Below, piece after piece: positions 34,473-46,935 of a DNA stretch of 64,000 nucleotides; position 1 is the stretch's first letter; the number at the start of each line of letters is the position of its first letter. This stretch comes from Pseudopyrenochaeta lycopersici (lineage: Eukaryota > Ascomycota > Dothideomycetes > Pleosporales > Pseudopyrenochaetaceae): NCBI GenBank assembly GCA_003313425.1, contig NHZP01000010.1, positions 930,001 through 994,000 on the forward strand. Reading direction: 5' to 3'. Position numbers and translations under genes: made by a program. The notes beneath the pieces were generated by a model. That model worked only from the letters and a program-made list of their open reading frames with translations, ran no database searches and was not told where the DNA came from.

Positions 34473-35210
34473 ATGATTATTTACAAGGTACGTTCCTGCC
34501 TGTTCGGGGCGCTGCGAAACTACCCCGCCTTCCCCTCTGGCTCTCCAGTGTTGTATGCTTCTGGAGCCTACTTCACTTATGCCCTGGCAATAGCTTGCTT
34601 ACCCCGCCTGGACAGGACATCCTCACCGGCGACGAGATCATCTCCGACTCGTACGACCTTAAGGAAATCGACGGTGTCGTCTATGAGGCCGACTGCAGGA
34701 AGATCAACGTTGGAGGCGAGACCTTCGGTGCGTCCCCCGCGCACGCTTTTGAGAGAAGCAAGCCTAACGCAGCGCAGACACTGGCGGCAATGCCTCTGCC
34801 GAGGAGGCCGAGGAGGGTGTTGAGGACGCAGCCGAGCAGAAGATCGACATCGTTCACTCCTTCCGTCTGAACGAGACCGGCTTCGACAAGAAGGGCTACC
34901 TCACATATCTCAAGGGTAAAGCGTCCCCAGGATACCTTGACTAGCCTTGAGCTAACGTGGAGCAGGCTACATGAAGGCCGTCAAGGAAGGCCTCAAGGCC
35001 AAGGGTGCCGATGAGGCTACCATCAAGGACTTCGAGACCAAGGCTTCAGGTTACGCCAAGAAGATCATTGGCAACTTCAAGGACTACGAATTCTTCACCG
35101 GCGAGTCCATGAACCCCGACGGCATGATTGTTCTCCTCAACTACCGCGAGGATGGTACCACTCCCTATGTCACCGTATGGAAGCATGGTCTCGAGGAGAT
35201 GAAAGTCTAA
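34473..35210 (+). CDS. TMA19: translationally controlled tumour protein homologue (TCTP)
   Basis: Abundant conserved cytosolic protein associated with ribosomes and stress responses. Four exons: 34473-34487, 34616-34727, 34778-34915, 34966-35210, giving 169 residues, the family length. Exon 1 encodes only MIIYK; the joined start reads [20 protein letters not shown]. The conserved signatures are [35 protein letters not shown] across the last junction, and the C-terminal [20 protein letters not shown]. All three introns (128, 50, 50 nt) have GT/AG ends and keep frame. The C/T-rich leader fits a growth-regulated translation-related gene; that regulation is inference. Identification is secure. 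Confidence 0.95.
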
Positions 35211-35736
35211 GCTTCAGTGGACTGGGCTTCGCGGAGAGGTGTGATTGGCATGATCCATTGAATTTACGAATACCTATTGCATGATCAGATATGCGCCATA
35301 GTGCGAAAAAGCGACACGAATCTAGACGACACTCTTGGAGCCATACGTGGCATCATTCACCGTGCTCAATGATATCTGCTCGAATCGTGCCTGTGTTGTG
35401 CTAATGGCACGCTTTCACATCATGTTGACACTACCTGATTAGCAGTGAATCATGACATCGTTCACCAGGAGCTATAGTGATCAGATTGGCTACCCATTTG
35501 ACAGATTACAGCACAAGCCCCCTCGTGGTGAACCGCCAACCCCGTGATGGCGCGACAGCGCGTTTGCATTATGCACAGACCAGTTTCATCACCAAGCAAC
35601 TGCAGCCTTAGGCACGTCCTCAGTCTTCCAAAGGCTACTTCCTTTCAAACCCTAATCAACCCTTATTATCACAATTCTATACTGGTTTGGGCTTGCTCTT
35701 CACCAAATTAGATCCTTCTCGTATGACGAATCAGGT
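35211..35736. other. intergenic, tandem genes
   Basis: 3' flank of TCTP and promoter side of the RdRP gene. Nothing else recognised. Confidence 0.55.
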
Positions 35737-38700
35737 ATGCGGAAGTCCGTTCGCCTCGCACAGAGCAACCGGGAGCCGAGAAATGATGGTCCAGCCGCTC
35801 CCGCATCGGTTCCACCACATACTCCACAACATCCAAAGAATGGAGCTGCACTTACAGAACTAATCCGCTCATTCGAAACAAAATGGCAATTGGGTATAAG
35901 GGTCAGTGATGAAGTCCAATCCCCCGCTCAAAATCATACCGCAGCGGGCAAGACGCAAAGGAGGATTCAAAGTCTGTTCTACGCCAACAAGCCGGCCCTT
36001 GACGAAGCATTGGACTCCTTTGAGAAGTCGGCAGGAGGATTAAGGCAAGATGAACGTCTAAATGTACTTGACGGAATCATCAGAAGTAGACTACTACTTC
36101 AATCCCCACGTTCGCGCAATAACACGCCGCTCGGAGCGAGGAACCAGCTACCCAGAACCCTATCTAGTGAGTGTATTTTTGAGGCCTTAACGCCCTATAA
36201 CGATTTCGGGGAATTTATTGAATAAGGGTGGGATGAGCCATGTTAAACTCCCTTCCATTTGCGGATTATCCCAATCAATTACCACAGCACCTCCCTTACT
36301 TTATCCTCATACTCGTCTAGCACAAACTTCTTAACCTCTCCTTGCGTTGCAGCGGCCATACGCTCGGCAATTTAGTACCTCGTCTCTCTTAAGCTATGCG
36401 CGAAGTCATCATTCCCTTATTTTATGTTTTTTTTTTTGGGAAAGTTGAGCAATGTGCACAATCTCCATCAGCTAATACTACACCAGCGGTATATGAGGCG
36501 CCCCAGCCTCGCAGTATATTTCGAGATGCTAGACAAGATGATTCGAATACTTATAGTGCAGTGGTGGACCTTGGGTCACCAACGGATCAAGACACCGACG
36601 ATGAGTTCTCAGAAGCTCAATCGCCATCCCCACCACCGTCACCAACACCGGCATCCACATCTGTCCAGCGGCGAGCACAGGCAAGTTTCTTCATCTCTTC
36701 GAGACTCAATACCAGGAAAAGACCGTCAGATAGCCTTATCACGACTGGGAAATCACCAAAGTTAACGAAAACTTCTAAAGGGAAACAGATGCGAGAACTG
36801 TCTGAGTCAGCGCCGGTTGCCACTCCACCACTGTTCAAGAGACCGTCATTAGGCATGACGCGCTCTTTTCAAGCTGCAGCACCAATTATCCCCTCGGCCG
36901 ACACCTCTTTCAATGAAGCTGCGGCATCATCACAGGACACGAACGCTAACACCGTTAATACATCCTTTACCTCATATAATGGTATGACGGACTCAGAAGT
37001 GCAATATCCAAAGTTGCCACCAACAAGTTCGACGTCCTTTCCACCTCCTCGTACATTGACTGCAACACCGAGCTCAGAAAACACTACACTGCGATCTCGA
37101 AACTCCTTAGTAAGCGAGTCACCGCTGAAATCTCGCCTGGAGTCCCCGCTATCTAGTACTCCGGCAGATTCTCCGTCAAGAATGGCTTACTACATACGGG
37201 ACCTCCCCAGCCAGAATCTATTTGTCAAGCCTTTACCGGATGACCTAAAAAGCGTTCCATACTTTCTGCTTTTCATTTGCTGCCGTCTGTCTGTCTCCAA
37301 CGGAGTTCCTCTAAAGGAGCTTACGCAATCTATGGATATGGACAGAGTCCAAACAGATCCGGATGTCTTTTGGAGCACGTTTGGCTGCCACATTAAAAGC
37401 GAACCTCGCGACTCAAATCAGGTCTGGATTGCTGCGAAGAGGTCTTTCGATGGCTGTACATTCAAGGGCAAGGTCGTCTTTGATGGACGATCAGCGTCCT
37501 CTGTTCCTGTCTTCAAGCTTGAACTTATGCCAATCGAGCCAGAAAAGTCCAGTCAGCTCCAGCGTATGTTTGGCTCGGATCGCTTCTTCTATCTAACATT
37601 TCCGTCTTTTAGCGAAAACAAACCGGAACGATTTAATAAAGAGCAGATGCAGGTGGTCAAGGAAAAGTGGGAGTTGTGGTTGAATCAAACACACTCTTTC
37701 CTTGGGCGCGAGTGGCGCGTCTTTCATATTGAGCCCATTGACAAGAAGAACAAGACTCGTAAAGATAACAGTTTGGATAAACGCGTGATTTTATTCGCCA
37801 CTAAGGGAATCGGCATTCAAAAACCTATGTCTGTTGGTGAAATGATCAACGAGTTCATTGACCTTGCCATAAACCAGGAGCAGAATTTTTGCAAAGCCTA
37901 CGCCAGGCTTGATCTTGGATTGTCCAGGACTATTCCAACGCTCGTCTTCAAGCCGTCCCAAATCAGGTCCATTCCAGACACATCGTCGAACGACGTACCA
38001 GAAGCGTCAGAATTCAATGATCCAACCCTCGACTGGAGCAAGCAATACGAGAAAGGTAAAGTAATGAACGACGGCTGCGCGCGAGTCTCTGTTGGTGCAG
38101 CTTGGAAGATCTGGGAGCACTACAAACGTGCTACTGGGTCAGATGAACCATTACCGAGTGCTTTTCAAGGGCGTATTAGAGGAGCGAAGGGCATGTGGAT
38201 GATAAGTGGTGATCCACATACCAAAGACCAGGCCGATCTCGACATCTGGGTTGAAATTACAGAAAGCCAGCTCAAATTCAAACCAACACAAGACGATGAA
38301 GATGAATATCTGTACAATCCGCATCGGCTGACATTCAACTATGTGAACCATAGTTCCTTTAATGGTCCTGCACAACTGCAAACCGACTTCATTACAGTTT
38401 TGGCTGACAGAGGCGTGCCAAAAGATACCATTGCCAATTTCATCATCACCCGACTTGATGAGGAAAGAAAACAACTTTTGGAGAGAATACACGACCCTGT
38501 CAAGTTGCACAACTGGGTGACCAAGCAGGGCTTTGCAAATACAGCTTCAGGAATTCTTCCGTGGCAAGCAGCACTTCCTCTTTCTCTTGTCGAAAGGGTG
38601 AAGTTTCTTCTTCGCTCCGGGTTTGTTCCTGATCAGAGCCCAAGCCTTGCGAGAATGTTGAATCAGTTCGTCAAGCAGCGCCATTCCTTGATGGAACAGA

Positions 38701-40118
38701 AGTTTCGAGTACCGTTGGGCAGGGGGACCTCTCTTTTTGGACTTGCTGACCCTGAAAATGTCTTGAAACCTGGAGAAGTACATGTACATTTCTCCTCGCC
38801 ATTCGTTGATGAATTCAGTCCAAAATCATTTCGCCATCTCGACGGGCTCGAAGTGTTGGTTGCCCGTCAACCAGCCTGTCGTCCTTCTGATATGCAGAAA
38901 GTACGGGCGATTTCGCATCCCAGGCTTTCTCATCTTGTTGACGTCATTGTATTTTCCGTACAGGGTCAATTCCCACTTGCTGAAAAGCCCCAAGGAGGTG
39001 ACTACGATGGCGACACGTTTTGGACCTGCTGGGAGCCTGATCTCGTGGAACCATTCCGTAATGCCCCGGCGCCGTTTATGCAACCCGACCCAGCCAAGTA
39101 TGGGATTGACCAAGATAAAAGACGGCTGGATCAAGTCATGGATCCTCACGATCTTACTACAGCCGACAGGTTTCTAAAAGAGGCTTTAGACTTCCGGCTC
39201 ACCGAGTCCATGTTAGGGCAGGTGACAAACTTCATGCACAAAGTCGCCTATCAAGAAAACCGAATATCTTCTAGTAAGATCGATGCTCTTTGCGATGTCC
39301 ATGATTTATTGGTCGATGCACCAAAGCAAGTGTACCGTTTCAACAATGATGACTACATCAACCTTGTTCGCTACCAGTTGAAGTGTGGGAAACCGATAAA
39401 ACCCGCGTACAAACAAGCCATGGAAGCGAATGAAAAGTTCAATAACATGGGTGAAGGAGGGAATGATCCAGTAGAAAACATGCAACACAAGCCAGACCAT
39501 ATTTTGGATTACTTGTATTTTGAGGTTATTAGAAAGCATAACATGGAGACGCGCGAGCAACTCAAAGCCACATTGCCGAAAGAGGAGGATGATGATGCAG
39601 AACTTCGGCAGCCATATATAGATTTGCGTAACAGAGGGAGCAAAGTGTTGGACATGGAGCTCAGTAGACTTCTTGCGGGCATCAAGAAGGTTCTCCATTC
39701 GTGGAATAGTAGTCTTAACAACAAGCTGGATTCCCGACCCGACAGGTATGGAAAACTCTTGGAGACTTGCTACACATCCTTCCGCTCGCTTTGTCCATCC
39801 GATGCAAATGCATCAGATCCAGAGATTGCGCCTTTGACCTGCTCATATCTTGGCCCGAAACACCTGACACTATGGGAGATGATCCGAGCCTCAGCATTGT
39901 ACACAAATTACCCCAAGAAGCATGCATTTGTATGGAACATGGCTGGCAGAGAACTCGCGGAGCTTAAAGCCAGGGGCAACAGAGACAGCTATATTGTTGC
40001 ACCCGCTATATTCGCAGACTTGAAGACGAAGCCGAACAAGATGCCGAAGCTTGAGAAAGGGGAAGAGGAAGACAGCGAGGATGAGTTCGAAGATGCTCTG
40101 GAGCATATTATGGGCTGA
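35737..40118 (+). CDS. qde-1: RNA-dependent RNA polymerase, QDE-1 type
   Basis: Cell-encoded polymerase of RNA silencing that makes double-stranded RNA for Dicer. The core frame is 36472-40118. It carries the double-psi beta-barrel catalytic motif in KPQGGDYDGDTFWTCW; D987, D989 and D991 in the proposed model fall close to the positions I recall for Neurospora QDE-1. Upstream are RHLDGLEVLVARQPACRPSD and the conserved HPRLSHLVDVIVFSVQG. The first ~300 residues are Ser/Pro-rich and probably disordered. An upstream exon 35737-36166 joins in frame to 36472 if a 305-nt intron (GTGAGT donor, CAG acceptor after an 11-T run) is removed, giving 1358 residues. That intron is long for this genome and other acceptors are possible, so the 5' structure is tentative; a start at 35723 with a further small intron, or at 36396, are alternatives. 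Which RdRP paralogue this is needs a phylogeny. Confidence 0.88.
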
Positions 40119-40456
40119 TCTGAATTGGACGGTCGTTCGCCGACTCGACTTGGATTTCCTGTTTCCAGTTCTCAGGATATTTACCTTGTTGCTTTCATTG
40201 AGCGTAGTTTTATACCCTCCTGCAAACGGTGTAGTTGCGGATTGCGATGATGATGTAGTTTTTTCTCGTACCACTCAATATCACACTCATTCTGAGGATC
40301 GATGTTTGACGTGATCAGCGCTTGGTGATCGATGGCACATGCAAATCAGCAGTCGAATTGTGAACCTCTGCCATGTTACATGATGCAGCAGCGCGCATAT
40401 TGGGTATCATTAAACATTTACATCTCCCCTTCCCCAGACAGCCAAATGCTGTCTCA
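40119..40456. other. intergenic, convergent 3' ends of RdRP and SWC5
   Basis: 338 bp between two stop codons. Contains only short chance ORFs. Confidence 0.6.
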
Positions 40457-41542
40457 TCAAGACGTAGTAGCCGCAGAAGCAGCCGCAGTCTTCATTCTCA
40501 ACCTCTCATCCTCCCTCCGTGCTTCCACACCGGCCAAGAACTCCATTCTGCCTAGATAGGCTTCCTTTGTCTTGCCATGGGTATCCAACTCCTCGGCAAT
40601 GCCTTCCTTGTCGACAAAGCCCGTCCAATCCATACGCGACTTGTCCACGACGTTGAGTTTCTGGGCCTTCTCGACCTTTGCTTTTGGTGCCTCTGGCGCT
40701 GGCGCATTCTCCTGCTCGCTGTGCAGTGCGGCGCCGCCTTTGCGGGGCCAGGAGAGCTGGTATTCTGGGGCGAGGGCGCGGACGAAGCCGGTGGGATTTG
40801 GGTCGAAGCGAGTGGGTCGGCGGAGGGGTCGGCGGATCTGGGGCTGTGCAGGTTCAGAGGGGCCTGTAGACTTCTCTTCGGCGTCGACGGGTTTGTCGGG
40901 AGTTTCGAGCGTCTTCCAGCCATCTTTGAGGTACTTGTCGATGTGTGAGCGAGGGATCTGCTTCTCCTCGGTTGTGTCCTGTCCCGCGAAGGTGTAGACC
41001 TTCTTGATCGTCACTTGCTCTTCCTCCTCGACGGTGTTGGGTATTTGTGCAACGGAAGGTGCAGCTTGGCCCTTTGTGGTGTCCGCTCCTTCGGATATCG
41101 TGGGTTGTTGGGGCTTCAAGGGCGCGGCGATCATCTGCGCCCACAGCGCGTCGACATCAACAGTGGCACCTTCAGTCCGAGCGAGCGGTCTTCGCTCCTT
41201 CTGCTCGACTCTTCGCTGCGCCCTGGTCTTGATCAAACCGCCCTCGCCATCATCGTCTGAGGCAAGCAGATCCTCGTCGTCATCCTTGCTGCCCTTCTTT
41301 TTCTTCGATTTCTTCCTCCGCGCTGACTGAATTGTCACTTCATCTCCAGAATCAAGTTCCTCGTCTACGGGCGCTTTCCGCTTGCCCTTGCGCTGGGCTG
41401 CTATCGGAATCGCGTCGTCTTCATCTTCAGAACTGGATGCTTCTTCGGCGGGTGCGCTGTCTGGGTTGAAGTCATCGTCGGACGACTCGTGGTATTTGTC
41501 ATTCGGAGTCTCATCGTCTTCGTCGTAGTCTATGGGTGCCAT
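40457..41542 (-). CDS. SWC5: SWR1 complex subunit Swc5 (BCNT/CFDP1 family)
   Basis: Nuclear subunit of the SWR1 remodeler that exchanges H2A for H2A.Z. Single exon, 361 residues. The first ~120 residues are very acidic with lysine-rich patches (MAPIDYDEDDETPNDKYHES, then RRKKSKKKKGSKDDDEDLL), as in BCNT proteins, probably binding histones. The C-terminal BCNT-C domain is clear: SRMDWTGFVDKEGIAEELDT followed by KTKEAYLGRMEFLAGVEARR. The middle has VDVDALWAQM and IKKVYTFAGQ, also family-like. Length agrees with fungal Swc5. Convergent with the RdRP gene and divergent, 278 bp, from the membrane-protein gene. Confidence 0.93.
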   Translation of the reverse strand: MAPIDYDEDDETPNDKYHESSDDDFNPDSAPAEEASSSEDEDDAIPIAAQRKGKRKAPVDEELDSGDEVTIQSARRKKSKKKKGSKDDDEDLLASDDDGEGGLIKTRAQRRVEQKERRPLARTEGATVDVDALWAQMIAAPLKPQQPTISEGADTTKGQAAPSVAQIPNTVEEEEQVTIKKVYTFAGQDTTEEKQIPRSHIDKYLKDGWKTLETPDKPVDAEEKSTGPSEPAQPQIRRPLRRPTRFDPNPTGFVRALAPEYQLSWPRKGGAALHSEQENAPAPEAPKAKVEKAQKLNVVDKSRMDWTGFVDKEGIAEELDTHGKTKEAYLGRMEFLAGVEARREDERLRMKTAAASAATTS

Positions 41543-41820
41543 TGTGGACTGTCAATATCCTTTGACTTTTTACACTTCGAGTCGCGAAGCCAGAGCGAGG
41601 ATGCACGAGGGCCGGCAGCTAATCCGTAAGACGACTAGCGCGGACAGGGATGGCAACTTCGAAATGGCGTGCATGACGTGGGCGGGGTGAAGGACAGGGC
41701 AGAGCGCGTCCCAGAATCAAAACAAGCCGACATGCGCCAGTCGTCACAACAATCTCATCGCTGTCGCGCAATGCGCATCTTTCTCTATTACTGAGCATCG
41801 CATCACCTTCGGCAAAAACC

Positions 41821-43597
41821 ATGGCGCCAGTCGACACTGACGCTGCTACCCGCAGCAACTCGCTGCCCATTGCTGTCTTCGGCGGCCAGATACTCCTAGT
41901 GACTGGCCTGACCGCACATGTGCTGCTTACTACCCGGCGCGTTGCCAAATCTCTACCACCGTCGACGAGAACGCGTTCGCAGGACCCAGCGCGCCGTCGC
42001 CATGCCATCACCTTCTCTATCCTCGCATTCCTGTCCCTGGCTTCCGTGACGACCTTCGCCTTTCTTTGGCGCGCCATATCCTATCTACAATGGGCAGACC
42101 ATGGCAATCATGAAACACCAGGAAGCATTTGGAGTGGCTGGTACGGCACTGGCGAAGAAGGACGTTGGCATCTGGGAGACTGGATCACCGACATTGATCT
42201 GGTGCGGCAGTCGGACGCAGTCGCAATCCACAGGCCCGAGGGGTTCTTGTACACCAGCCAGTATGCTGTTGGACTCCTCGCAAGCTCCATCTTCATTGGC
42301 GTGGAAGGTGAGAAGACTACCACAATTTCTGAGCGCATCGAGCTGGTGTGACGGCTTACTGACATGCGATACACAGGACACAGACGCAACCTCTCCACCT
42401 CAACAATTGCTTCCTTTGTACTTCTGGGCTCTCTGGGAAGCCTGGGCTACGCTTTGAGCTTATTCTTCGTCACTATCCTCTACACGCCTATCTCAGAACA
42501 TAATGGCGACACCCCGCTACATGATGCCCTGTTCACCCCCTCCCCTATAGTTTACGACGTCGCAATTGGTGCGTCAGCTATCGCCCTTAACCTGTTCCCT
42601 GAACTGGTGGCAGATTATGGAGACACCCGCGTGACTCGACTTGTGTATCTTGCCATGCCCTTGTTCTTCGCATTTGCGCCACAGGTATGTCTCATATCTG
42701 CTGCTCGGCCACTCTTTTAACAATGAATAGATTGTACCTGTCAGTCTGGGTCGTCAGCATGCTTCAAAAGCAGCCGCCCATCGCTCATACGCGAAAGTGT
42801 TCTACGTTCTGTCAATAGCCTCTTTCTTGTTACACTGGCGACTCTTCGCTTCCAATATCTATGCTAATACGCCTGACGAGCGGCATCACATATGGGATGT
42901 GTTGACAAACTCCATTGGCAAGAAGCAGTCATCCTCTCCGAACAGACTCCTCTCAGGTATCAGCATTACTGGACAAAAGCTGAAGCATATCAGCAAGCAT
43001 CCAGCTATCAGTGTCACAAGCCTTGATGTTCTCTTCACGACTATCAGTCTATTGACTTGGACCTTTACTCGCAATCTGGATGTTGACGCCATCTTGGAGA
43101 ATAGTGTTCTCTCATTCTTAGCACCAAAGCACGAGAAGCACGTGGCTTTTGAAGATGAGTTGGCCAGAATAAAAGAGCCCATCTCTGAACCCGTCGCGAT
43201 TGTCGCAACTACGCCGAAGAAGCGCGGACGACCCTCCAAAAAGACCGCCCCGGTCAACGGAACTTCTGCAGCTCCGGCAGTCTCAACTGGATCCATCAGG
43301 CGAAGCACAAGAGGGAAGACACGCAGTGTCGATCTAGATTCTGATGCTGAATCGGTCCTTACCGGAAGAAAGACACGTAGCGCTGATTATGAATCCGATG
43401 CAGACTCGACATTTCAGCCGTCCGAACAGACCAAGCGAGCCATTGCGGAGACGGAGGCAGATGGAGCTACGACGATTGGAGATGTTGCACATGCAGGAGA
43501 GTCGACGGCACTCGCGTTATTCCTTACATTCGCCGGCGGGCTAGGGCAGTTGGCCGCTGGTGCTTTGGGAGCGGAGGTAACTGGTCCGCGGGAATGA
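41821..43597 (+). CDS. multi-pass membrane protein with AT-hook-like basic tail
   Basis: Three exons, 41821-42307, 42377-42684 and 42731-43597, 553 residues; both introns (69 and 46 nt) are GT/AG and keep frame. Hydrophobic segments near residues 16-36, 63-83, 146-162, 172-197, 217-240, 245-262 and 293-310 suggest about seven membrane passes. Between them is a WADHGNHETPGSIWSGWYGT loop. The C-terminal third is hydrophilic and Lys/Ser/Asp-rich with TPKKRGRPSKKTA, an AT-hook-like GRP core, then TRGKTRSVDLDSDAES and a second hydrophobic stretch at the very end (ALALFLTFAGGLGQLAAGAL). I recall similar uncharacterised ascomycete proteins but no name. A nuclear-envelope location is only a guess from the AT-hook. 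Confidence 0.85.
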
Positions 43598-45547
43598 TCG
43601 GAACATGGATGATGGTAAAGATGCGGTCGAGAGCGTGAGCTCTCGTCGGGTTGGGGTGCTTCATTGGATTCAGAATGACTTGTACGATACCTTTTCGTGA
43701 TGCAACATGGGACTAGGCTCGCCAGCGGATTGCGAGTGGTCCTTTCGCTTGCAAGGCCTGCAGGACACTTCTGGAACGGCACATTGATTAACGGGACTTT
43801 CTGCTTTCTTTTTATCCGCTTGGAACGGCTTGATACCCTGAGATTGGGAACCGAGGACGCGTGGGATCCTTGATAACGATAACGTTTGCTTGAAAGCTAA
43901 ATCTGATGTCAAGACTCAGTGCAATTTTGAGACGGGATCCGCAAAGCGAATTGTGACGTTGTGGAATGTTGTGCCCGGGGCCCGCGGATGTAGAGCCGCG
44001 AGATTTTGACTGGGTAGGCATGTATTGTGCTGTCAGTGCCCTGTCATGTTGGAGAGGTTACCTGAAAATTACTCAGGAATGGAGGCCACACATCGGTGAC
44101 TTGGACGTCAGATTGTAGGCCCCCATCACACGATCAGCCAGACACAAGGCAACCACTCCCGCTGATTGCTCTGTTGTCGAACCGAGTGCAGATAGACTCG
44201 GGATGCCGACGGGTATGCAGCGTCGTCCGTAAGCCCTTGAGTCATGCGCCAAAGGCAGCGGCAGTCAGCCCCAGGATGGCTAGAAGATGGTCATCTTGAG
44301 CCTCATGGTGCGCGCGACGTTGAAGCTTGCGCAGCCACGAAATGAAATGAGCTACCGTCTAGAGTTCGGCGACGATCGCGCAACAAAAAGCCCTTGTGTC
44401 TACATCCTGCGCCCCCACTCCAATCAGGGACCTTGTCATACACTTGTAGCGTTTCATCGGACGGTCGGTCATGTTGGTGATGCCAGCGTTTGGGCATCGA
44501 AGAAAGGTCGCCACCAACGACAACGTGCCTGAAGATCAGTCCCCGTTAAGCGAGCTGCAGCCATGCACGCGACTGGGCGACGGCAGTGACCTTCCTCTCC
44601 GCCATCTCCTGGCTTCTGGATGGCCCATATCGTGCCACAATTTAACCCTCGATCCCACACCGCGACTCGTGCTGCCGACGTCCAACCAGTAGCATCGCAT
44701 CGATTAGAACAGGAAGCCCCGGCCTCGTGCCTCTGGACCGCAGCGGCCGCATCGCCTCTCTGTGCTTCCCTTTGTTGCCGGAGCCGCGAGAATAAACCGT
44801 CAGCTTCATCCGCAGCCCAAGCAGAAGGGCACGCTCCGTCCCGTGGGAAGCAAAAGCGCTCCGCTCCTTGTCCGTCTGGCGTTTGGGTTGGGTTCGGGGC
44901 AAGGGTAGGTGTGCGCCAGGTCGGCCTAAAGCCATATCACACACAGCTCACCGTGCGCAACCGCAAAGATTACTTACACCTGGTGAAATGGAGGTGAGCT
45001 TTTTTTTTTTCCTTGCTTCCTTTTCCTCCACCACCTGGCCCCACTGCCGGGTTTAAGATGGGCCTATAATCCCTATTTGCGAGCCCTACCCCCCCGGCAG
45101 CCTTCCTTTTCTTCTTCAGCCCTACCGCCGCCCATGCCTGCGTGACTGGAATGGCCATGGCTTGAGCTTTGTGTGTGTGTGTGTCGTGCCTTGCGCTCGG
45201 TGTCTACTGCCTAAGCGCGTACGACTCTTGTAGAACCTCACCGCTGCTTTTCCTTGCTCTCTCGCTTTTCCTTGGAACTTTGTTTTCTTTACATGTATCG
45301 GCAATCTCGCAGCTTCCAAGTCCCTGGGCCTGTCAAACGCGTCATTGCACCGCAACTGCCATATTCGATCCAGAGTACAACGCTTCACCGCGCAATGTCG
45401 GTCAGGTGAATGGAGAAGAGACGGCCCTTCTAAATTCCACTTCACTTGGCGCTTTTCATATTTGCGACACGATACCCTTCTTTTTCTGTTTTCTCGGATT
45501 CGCTTGTCTCTTTCTCAGCCCTATACCCTGTACTACTACCCATTATC
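43598..45547. other. long intergenic interval with simple repeats
   Basis: About 2 kb between tandem genes, with no convincing ORF (44620-44997 and others conflict between strands). Contains an 11-T run at 45000-45010 and a (GT)7 microsatellite at 45171-45184. The last ~350 bases are C/T-rich and are probably GTR2 promoter and 5' UTR. Confidence 0.55.
45171..45184 (+). repeat. (GT)7 microsatellite
   Basis: Seven perfect GT units in the upstream region of GTR2. Confidence 0.9.
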
Positions 45548-46935
45548 ATGGAAAGTCGTTTTATTTCGCGCCGTCCTTCGGAAGGAATCGATGCTGCACT
45601 TGGAATGGTGCCATCACACAAAGCAGAAGAAACACAACAGACACAGGCAGCAGCAAAGTTGAAACCAAGTGCTCAGTTAACCATGGATCGTTTCCTGCAG
45701 GATCTATCAAACGCAGAACAACCACCGGTGGATTTTCCCCCTCAGTATCACACCGGTCGCGTGCCAAACAGCAAGGCCGGTGATGGAAAGCCCCGGCTAC
45801 TGCTTATGGGGCAGAGGAGGTGAGGGCTCCAGTGAGGAGTTGAGGCTTCCTTGGCTGACTGTGCAACGACAGGAGTGGGAAGTCGTCCATATCGAGTGTA
45901 GTTTTCCATAAGCTGCCACCCAGTGAAACATTATATCTTGAGACAACGTACAGGATTAAAAAAGAGTCTATGCAGTATGTAGAGCTCACACGTCTACTAA
46001 AACGAGCTGACCAAAATGGGTAGCTCATTCATGGATTTTCAAGTATGGGACTTGCCCGGCCATCTGGACTACTTCGACCCGGCATTTGATACAGATAACA
46101 TCTTCGAAGAGATTGGAGCTCTTATCTGGGTCATCGATGCACAGGACGAATATCTTGATGCGATTGCCCGGCTAAACATGACCATCCTGAACCTGCAACA
46201 ATCCTATCCCAACATCAACATCGAGGTCTTTGTGCACAAGGTCGACGGTCTGTCAGACGACTTTAGAGGTGACACATTCCGAGACATCATCCAGCGTGTT
46301 CAAGACGAATTGAGCGACAATGGCTATGAACAAGCACCAATCTCTTTCTACCAAACGAGCATCTACGACCACTCCATCTTCGAAGCCTTCAGCAAAGTCA
46401 TTCAGAAGCTGATCCCACAACTTCCAACATTGGAGGCACTGCTAAACAACTTATGTGGTGCTTGCAATATCGAGAAGGCGTACTTGTTCGACATCATGAG
46501 CAAGATTTATATCGCTACAGATACAAGCCCCACAGACATTGGAAGCTATGAGATCTGCTCAGATTATATCGATGTGGTCATTGACGTAAGCGAGATATAT
46601 GGCTGGGACCGGCCGGACGAACAGCCAGATGATAGCGAGACTGGCAACAACGATGCCGAGAGCTTGATCACTATGGAGAAGAAGAATAGCCGATATCTGT
46701 ACCTTCGTGAGATTAACAAGTGAGTATAGGCGGACCGTTGTAGTGGAGAAGGCGCTGATGACTGCTTAGATATCTTGCTTTAGTGTGCATTATGGGCCAG
46801 GACAACCGGGCAGAGAAGAAAGCAATCATAGACTACAATGTGGGTGTCTTCCAAGCAGGCCTGAAGCAGGTCTTCCCCAAGAGTGACAGGGAAGCGCAAA
46901 TCGAGATACGTGCTACCAACGACTGCGCGTCATGA
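45548..46935 (+). CDS. GTR2: Rag-family GTPase Gtr2 (RagC/D homologue)
   Basis: Forms a heterodimer with Gtr1 on the vacuolar membrane and signals amino-acid sufficiency to TORC1. Four exons: 45548-45819, 45873-45974, 46024-46719, 46770-46935, 411 residues; introns are 53, 49 and 50 nt, all GT/AG and in frame. The P-loop GQRRSGKS (residues 88-95) is split by intron 1; [18 protein letters not shown] is the RagC/D-type signature rather than RagA. WDLPGH is the G3-like motif, and [16 protein letters not shown] carries the HKxD G4-like motif typical of Rag GTPases. The C-terminal half is the roadblock-like dimerisation domain. The N-terminal ~75 residues form an extension relative to yeast Gtr2 (about 340). 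Confidence 0.93.

Noticed and set aside
40572..41330. Long plus-strand ORFs opposite SWC5
   Set aside because: Shadow frames of the clear SWC5 coding sequence.
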